The position numbers were made by a program, and so were the translations under genes. Below, in pieces: positions 6,404-10,107 of a stretch of 10,107 bases of DNA; the stretch's first letter is position 1, and each line of letters begins with the position of its first letter. This stretch comes from Thermoplasmata archaeon (GTDB lineage: Archaea > Thermoplasmatota > Thermoplasmata > Thermoplasmatales > Thermoplasmataceae). A model generated the notes under the pieces. It was not told the DNA's origin, did no database searches, and worked only from the letters and a program-made list of their open reading frames with translations. The DNA lies in the NCBI GenBank assembly GCA_021846695.1, contig JAJZWN010000048.1, forward strand, positions 1-10,107. Reading direction: 5' to 3'.

Positions 6404-6427
6404 ATGTATAATATAAAGGTGTTATAA
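6404..6427 (+). CDS. Seven-codon mini-ORF (MYNIKVL) abutting the Hsp70 start
   Basis: ATG at 6404 opens a frame of seven sense codons and a TAA at 6425-6427; the Hsp70 ATG begins at the very next base. The ATG lies about 28 bases past the strong TATA box, so it could be the first codon of a leaderless transcript. Inside the mini-ORF is GGTG (6418-6421), six bases before the Hsp70 ATG, which may act as its Shine-Dalgarno. Together these would allow termination-reinitiation coupling. It may instead be a chance frame in an AT-rich leader; translation is not shown by the sequence. Confidence 0.3.
   Translation: MYNIKVL
6418..6421 (+). promoter_or_regulatory. Shine-Dalgarno-like GGTG of the Hsp70-like gene
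   Basis: AAAGGTG precedes the ATG at 6428 with a 6-base spacer. It matches the GGTG core that pairs with the archaeal 16S rRNA 3' end. It is the only well-placed ribosome binding site in the window and fits the longer leader predicted from the TATA position. Confidence 0.5.
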
Positions 6428-8125
6428 ATGTTTTCCATTGGAATTGACCTTGGCACCAGTAACACATCAGCCGCCGTAGCCCTTATTTCCGGGAGCGAAT
6501 ATAAAACTATTGCAATTCCTCTATCCGGTAAGAAAGCTGGAAGTTCCCTGAAAAGTTCTATAACATTTGGTGGGTCAGATATTATGTTTACCGGAACTGA
6601 TGCAGATAAGATGCTCAAGAAATATTCAGGTGGAAACGTTTCCGGTTTTAAAACAAGAATGGGAAGTGAATACCTGTACCGTACCGGGGAAAAATTCCAT
6701 TCACCTGTAGAACTGAGTGCAATTATTCTTGCAAGGGTCAAAAACATTGCTGAAGACTATATGCATGACAGGGTAAAGGATGCTGTAATAGCCGTACCGG
6801 CTTATTTCAACAATAATCAGAGAAATGCTACACGTGAAGCCGCATCAATAGCCGGAATAAAGGTAAAACAATTTGTCAGCGAACCTGCTGCAGTAGCAAT
6901 ATCTTACTGGAATAGTGCATCAAAGACAGAGGCAAAAAATATACTGGTTTTTGATATGGGTTCAGGGACAACAGATGTGAGTATTGTAAGGGCACAGGGG
7001 AAGGATTTCAGAGTTATTGCGACATCCGGAAACACAGGGCTCGGTGGTACCGATATGGATAGGCGTATAGAGGAAATGATGAAATCTTTTCTCCGGACTA
7101 ATGGTATATCCCCATATCCTCCAGACCTTAGAAAAGAGGCAGAAAAATTGAAAATTTACCTCTCAAATCATGAAGCAGGGGATTCACTGTTAGGGAGTAC
7201 AAAAATTAAATATACTATGGATTCAAAACAGCTTGATAGCATAGTATCTGATATGTTGCCTGAAATTTATAGATGCATAGATATGGCTATATTGAATTCA
7301 GGCATAAAGAGAAATGAACTGGACACAGTTATAATTACAGGAGGCCCTACTAAAATTCCTTTTTTATTTCATTCCATTGAAAACTATCTTTCTACCAGGG
7401 CAGTAAAACACGGAAAGTTTGACACAGCTGTGTCTACCGGAGCTGCAATACTAGCCTCAGGATTTATACGCATGGGTACAGGTGAAATATCTAAAATTAA
7501 GGTTAGTGATGTTGTGCCCATATCGCTGGGCAGTGTCACACGCAACGATATTGTAGTTACCATGATACCTGCAAATACGCCGGTACCCTGCAAAGCAACA
7601 AGGCCCTTTACTACGATAAGGGACTACCAGAGCGAAATAGAGGTAAAGGTAGTCCAGGGCGAACGGCCACTTGGCACAGATAATATTGTGCTAGGGCATT
7701 TTACACTTTCAGGCATAAAACCGGCACCCAGGGGGGAAGTTGCTATTGATGTGACATACAGTGTTGATAAAAATGGCATACTGACGGTATCAGCAAAGGA
7801 CAATGACACCGGTGCAATAAAAGAGATTAAGATAAGTGAGACTATGCAGCACAGCCAGGAAGAAATAAAAGAAATGAAGGAAGCGGTAAAGAAATATTTT
7901 AAAGTAGATTCAGAGCGGAAGAAGATGGCAGAAATTATGAACAGATCAGAGCAGCTTCTGCACGAATTGAAAGGCATAGCAAATAAGCAGCTTTTATCTG
8001 AAACAAAATATTACAATATCAATACAGATATATTAATGGTAAGCAGGGCAATTAAACATAATAATGTTAAACTCTTATCCCAGTTATTGGCAAAAATGGA
8101 TAAAGAATATTCTTTGAAAATTTAA
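6428..8125 (+). CDS. Divergent Hsp70/DnaK-family protein
   Basis: 565 residues; canonical DnaK has about 610-640. The actin-like ATPase domain runs to about residue 350: phosphate 1 loop GIDLGTSNTS (5-14), Lys75 in GFKTRMGS, VPAYFNNNQRNATREA (123-138), SEPAAVAISY (151-160), phosphate 2 loop DMGSGTTDVS (176-185), GNTGLGGTDMD (201-211), adenosine motif ITGGPTKIP (303-311). The substrate-binding beta domain follows (about 363-465): VPISLG, VVQGERPLG, HFTLSGIKPAPRG, GILTVSAKDNDTG. The lid is helical and short (about 470-565), with no acidic or EEVD tail. Differences from DnaK: about 25 residues are missing after the Lys75 region, the phosphate 2 loop has Ser for Gly179, and the linker, normally DVLLLD, reads KIKVSD. 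No dnaJ or grpE adjoins it. It is likely a specialised paralogue beside a housekeeping DnaK elsewhere, which is an inference. The P-loop gene diverges from its promoter; the decarboxylase gene converges with a 1-base gap. Confidence 0.9.
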   Translation: MFSIGIDLGTSNTSAAVALISGSEYKTIAIPLSGKKAGSSLKSSITFGGSDIMFTGTDADKMLKKYSGGNVSGFKTRMGSEYLYRTGEKFHSPVELSAIILARVKNIAEDYMHDRVKDAVIAVPAYFNNNQRNATREAASIAGIKVKQFVSEPAAVAISYWNSASKTEAKNILVFDMGSGTTDVSIVRAQGKDFRVIATSGNTGLGGTDMDRRIEEMMKSFLRTNGISPYPPDLRKEAEKLKIYLSNHEAGDSLLGSTKIKYTMDSKQLDSIVSDMLPEIYRCIDMAILNSGIKRNELDTVIITGGPTKIPFLFHSIENYLSTRAVKHGKFDTAVSTGAAILASGFIRMGTGEISKIKVSDVVPISLGSVTRNDIVVTMIPANTPVPCKATRPFTTIRDYQSEIEVKVVQGERPLGTDNIVLGHFTLSGIKPAPRGEVAIDVTYSVDKNGILTVSAKDNDTGAIKEIKISETMQHSQEEIKEMKEAVKKYFKVDSERKKMAEIMNRSEQLLHELKGIANKQLLSETKYYNINTDILMVSRAIKHNNVKLLSQLLAKMDKEYSLKI

Positions 8126-8126
8126 T

Positions 8127-9221
8127 TTATATTGATTGAAAATATTCTTCTGATTCTTTGCGGAATTCATTTCCCCTTTTTTTATGGGCTTCAGGGTGGT
8201 GTGAACCCACTATTTTTGGATCATTCACTGTTTCAAGGAACTGGTTTAAAAGTGATTTATCCGCAGACATAACCATTAATGAAGGGCCAGTGTCACCTGT
8301 TATATAAATTCCCTCATGCTTTTTTGAAAATTCTATAAAATTCTTCAATAAACTGATGCTTTCGGCTGTCTGGATAACATTTCCCCGTGATAGCAGCACA
8401 GAATTAAGTGCATACATATCCTCCATTGCACGGTTCATCATCAGTTCAATGTTAAACCCTCCATCAATAATTTCATTTAATTTATTATATTTCTCATTTA
8501 ACCAGGAATTATAAAATATTGATTGTACAGCTTCAGAATGTGCATTAGAGGTCCGGTAATCTATATTTTTAGGAAATATGGCATAGTTTATTTTATCAAC
8601 ATCAGCTGGAATCTTTACAGCAAATGAATTCTGTTCCTGCATTCCCGGATAAGACAGCCATATGGATGGCCCATTAATTGCTGCCCTTGTACCGGATCCG
8701 GATACTAACCTTGCATAGCGGGATACGTAACTATCATCCTTAGCGGCCATTTCACCGAAAACATTCTTTATCAAACTTCTGGCAACAGCGGATGCCACGG
8801 CGGAAGATTCACTTAAGCCTTTAGCTTCACTGTATTTTCTATATCTTTTAATATTGAATACAAAGCTGCCCCTTATGCCGGTATTTTTTCTGAATATTTC
8901 AAGTGGTTTTTCATACCTATCAACATATCCTGTTGCAGGTTTTCCATCAAGAATAACCATGTCAGAGTTGTCTTTTTTAGTGTACATGCAGGCACTGTAG
9001 ACAAATGAGAAATCCGTGTTAAATGATGTGGAGGGATTATTTGCAATTTTGTAGTAATTGTCATAATAACCCAGAAATTTCTCGAAGGCTTTAATGGGAT
9101 AGCTGTAACCGGTTGAAATTTTTCCCGGTTCCAGAACAGTATCGTAATTTATGAGTTCCCTGTACAGGCCCATATCTACCAGTTTGTGTTTTATATTTTC
9201 CCCTTCAAATTTAAAATCCAT
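8127..9221 (-). CDS. Mevalonate (bis/di)phosphate decarboxylase family protein, probably bisphosphomevalonate decarboxylase
   Basis: A GHMP-kinase-fold protein of the mevalonate pyrophosphate decarboxylase superfamily, 364 residues. The phosphate-binding loop is KGLSESSAVASAVA (134-147). Three catalytic residues of decarboxylases can be placed by alignment: Lys48 in AFEKFLGYYD (the KYWGK position), Arg179 in SGSGTRAAI (the SAARS position), and Asp310 in YITGDTGPSL (the FDAGPN position). Thermoplasma mevalonate 3-kinase, a shorter relative of about 320 residues, lacks the lysine, so a true decarboxylase is favoured. The roughly 40-residue N-terminal extension and the EKFLGYYD stretch recall the Thermoplasma enzyme that converts mevalonate 3,5-bisphosphate to isopentenyl phosphate. 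This would place it in the acidophile-type mevalonate route, feeding isopentenyl phosphate kinase and archaeal lipid synthesis. Mevalonate 5-diphosphate as substrate is the alternative. No other mevalonate gene is nearby. Confidence 0.82.
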   Translation of the reverse strand: MDFKFEGENIKHKLVDMGLYRELINYDTVLEPGKISTGYSYPIKAFEKFLGYYDNYYKIANNPSTSFNTDFSFVYSACMYTKKDNSDMVILDGKPATGYVDRYEKPLEIFRKNTGIRGSFVFNIKRYRKYSEAKGLSESSAVASAVARSLIKNVFGEMAAKDDSYVSRYARLVSGSGTRAAINGPSIWLSYPGMQEQNSFAVKIPADVDKINYAIFPKNIDYRTSNAHSEAVQSIFYNSWLNEKYNKLNEIIDGGFNIELMMNRAMEDMYALNSVLLSRGNVIQTAESISLLKNFIEFSKKHEGIYITGDTGPSLMVMSADKSLLNQFLETVNDPKIVGSHHPEAHKKRGNEFRKESEEYFQSI

Positions 9222-9237
9222 ATAGGGTTATAATAGC

Positions 9238-9248
9238 ATAAAATAAAA
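9238..9248 (-). promoter_or_regulatory. TATA-like element of the decarboxylase gene
   Basis: On the minus strand this reads TTTTATTTTAT, centred about 22 bases before the ATG (9219-9221) in the 56-base gap after the nitrilase gene. It suggests a separate leaderless transcript. Confidence 0.4.
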
Positions 9249-9277
9249 ACCTAACATAAATATGCAATACTTTTAAC

Positions 9278-10015
9278 TTATTCTGGAGCTTCAAGGAAGT
9301 TTACATTCTGTATATTGAGGTTTTCTTCACGCAACCTCTGCTCTCTTGCTTTTGAATAATCTGATGTATCGAATTGATATACAATATCATCACATTTTGA
9401 TGTGACGGCATTTATTCTAACACCCCCTACTCCTTCTTCCGGTGCCACCACTATTGAGTCTCCCTGAAAATCATCTGAAATTGAATTTACAGAAATAATT
9501 GGTATCCTGTTTTCAAGTGCCCTTGTTTTAACGTAGAGATGCCATTCACTGTGGAAATCTCTTCTGATCAGGGAAGGATTAAAAATAACATCGCAATGCT
9601 TCCTGAAAAGTATCCTTGCATAATCGGGGAAATCCAGATCGTAGCATACCAGTATGCCAATTTTAAGTCCTTCAATATTAAACAGTTTTAGCTGGTTGCC
9701 CGATGTATATTTTGTGCTTTCTGCCTTATATAAATTTATTTTATCCTGCCAACCGATTATCTCTCTATTCCGGATCAGGAAAGACCTGTTATATACAAAC
9801 CGGTCAACATATGAAAGACTGCCCAGTATAATTGTATTTTTTATTTTAATAGACTTCAGTAGACTGCCAAGTGAATTCATGTCTACTTTTGTAGTTATAA
9901 ATTTCTCAGGAAACACAATGATTTCATTTTCGGGAAAATTTAAAGAGGAAATGTACTCCATTGCAGATTCCAACGGCATTCTACGCGACTGCAAAGCCCT
10001 GATAGCTATTTTCAT
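9278..10015 (-). CDS. Carbon-nitrogen hydrolase (nitrilase superfamily)
   Basis: 245 residues, at the short end of the superfamily (commonly 260-300). The Glu-Lys-Cys triad is complete: Glu37 in VFPEKF, Lys92 in WQDKINLYKAE (with Glu99 as the second conserved glutamate), and nucleophile Cys124 in ILVCYDLDFPD. FNPSLIRRDFHSEWHLYVKTRALENRIP (145-172) contains the family pattern of a conserved loop followed by the R-A-x-E-N helix. These enzymes hydrolyse amides, nitriles or carbamoyl groups, and a cytosolic amidase is most likely because no signal peptide is present. The substrate is not evident. Pro128 and Asp131 in the Cys124 region replace the usual R-x-P-E-x-x-R pattern (here DLDFPDYAR keeps P and R). 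It starts 24 bases after the stop of the cut-off upstream gene, close enough for an operon, though a TATA-like stretch lies there too. Confidence 0.88.
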   Translation of the reverse strand: MKIAIRALQSRRMPLESAMEYISSLNFPENEIIVFPEKFITTKVDMNSLGSLLKSIKIKNTIILGSLSYVDRFVYNRSFLIRNREIIGWQDKINLYKAESTKYTSGNQLKLFNIEGLKIGILVCYDLDFPDYARILFRKHCDVIFNPSLIRRDFHSEWHLYVKTRALENRIPIISVNSISDDFQGDSIVVAPEEGVGGVRINAVTSKCDDIVYQFDTSDYSKAREQRLREENLNIQNVNFLEAPE

Positions 10016-10035
10016 GTTTTTCTATTGCCGTACAT

Positions 10036-10048
10036 TATTTTAATTTTT
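10036..10048 (-). promoter_or_regulatory. AT-rich TATA-like stretch of the nitrilase gene
   Basis: On the minus strand this reads AAAATTAAAATAA, centred about 26 bases before the nitrilase ATG (10013-10015). It overlaps the stop codon of the partial upstream gene, so it may only reflect AT-rich composition. Confidence 0.3.
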
Positions 10049-10107
10049 ATGTTCTATTAAGTTTTTAAATTTTAAAGCGTCATCCATGGTGTCTATATCA
10101 ATAAGCA
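10040..10107 (-). CDS. C-terminal end of a partial gene, perhaps MobA-like nucleotidyltransferase
   Basis: The minus strand enters at the right edge in an open frame and runs 21 codons to a TAA (complement of 10040-10042). The residues read LIDIDTMDDALKFKNLIEHK plus a final Asn. The other two minus-strand frames hit stops within 15 bases. The phrase D-I-D-T-x-x-D followed by a short helix is the usual ending of MobA-type and related NTP-transferases ("N-[IV]-[ND]-T-P-E-D"). This would fit the molybdenum-cofactor genes moaC and moaB elsewhere in the window, but other sugar nucleotidyltransferases end similarly, and too little is visible for a firm call. It lies 24 bases upstream of the nitrilase gene. 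Confidence 0.45.
   Translation of the reverse strand, partial: LIDIDTMDDALKFKNLIEHKN

Noticed and set aside
6391..6747. Leftward open frame opposite the Hsp70 start
   Set aside because: It covers the phosphate 1 region of the Hsp70 in antisense and would disrupt the divergent promoter; no motif supports it.
7624..7977. Leftward Ser/Phe-rich frame opposite the Hsp70 substrate-binding domain, looking like a membrane protein
   Set aside because: It is antisense to strongly conserved Hsp70 sequence; its hydrophobicity follows from the complementary codons.
5023..8125. Hsp70/P-loop pair as a plasmid partition or defence system
   Set aside because: The Hsp70 has a full substrate-binding domain, unlike ParM/StbA actins, and no nuclease, toxin or other effector domain is nearby; I kept only the weaker claim of a linked pair.
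1..10107. CRISPR array, tRNA, rRNA, insertion sequence or integrase
   Set aside because: I saw no regularly spaced repeats, no cloverleaf or rRNA-like stretch, no transposase or recombinase motifs and no long terminal inverted repeats.

Overview
The window looks like chromosomal DNA from an acidophilic Euryarchaeon of the order Thermoplasmatales (Ferroplasma, Acidiplasma, Cuniculiplasma or a relative). Three things point there. The DNA is AT-rich, with heavy use of ATA, AGG and AGA codons. Almost every gene has an AT-rich TATA-like element about 22-27 bases before its ATG and no Shine-Dalgarno, the pattern of leaderless archaeal transcripts. Finally, there is a mevalonate-pathway decarboxylase of the long, N-terminally extended type known from Thermoplasma, where mevalonate 3,5-bisphosphate is the substrate. 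The genus is an inference; no rRNA gene is present.

Layout, left to right. Positions 1-250 are an AT-rich non-coding leader with short repeats. Then come a two-CBS-domain protein (251-673, +) and an NAD-dependent 3-hydroxyacyl-CoA dehydrogenase (737-1606, +). A leftward cluster follows, reading from right to left: moaC, moaB and an M19-type dipeptidase (3430 down to 1609). A divergent gene, an FkbM-like methyltransferase homologue (3616-4416, +), is followed by a GmhB-type HAD phosphatase (4568-5026, +). The centre of interest is a divergent pair: a degenerate P-loop ATPase (5023-6303, -) and an orphan, trimmed Hsp70 (6428-8125, +). Last come three leftward genes: the bisphosphomevalonate decarboxylase-type GHMP protein (8127-9221), a nitrilase-superfamily hydrolase (9278-10015), and the last 21 codons of a gene that runs off the right edge, possibly a MobA-like nucleotidyltransferase.

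Working together. moaC and moaB act in molybdopterin (tungstopterin) cofactor synthesis, and the cut-off gene at the right edge might belong to the same pathway. The GHMP protein serves isoprenoid, that is membrane lipid, synthesis. The acyl-CoA dehydrogenase serves acyl-CoA oxidation or its reversal. No mobile element, integrase, tRNA, rRNA or CRISPR array is visible. Three convergent gene pairs meet with essentially no spacer (2 bases, a 4-base overlap, 1 base), so this is a very compact genome.

The best candidate for something undescribed is the Hsp70/P-loop pair. The Hsp70 has no dnaJ or grpE beside it, a shortened ATPase domain, an altered interdomain linker and a short lid. Its partner has lost the consensus Walker A Ser/Thr and Walker B acidic residue. 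The two share a 124-base promoter region that carries direct repeats and a seven-codon mini-ORF abutting the Hsp70 start.
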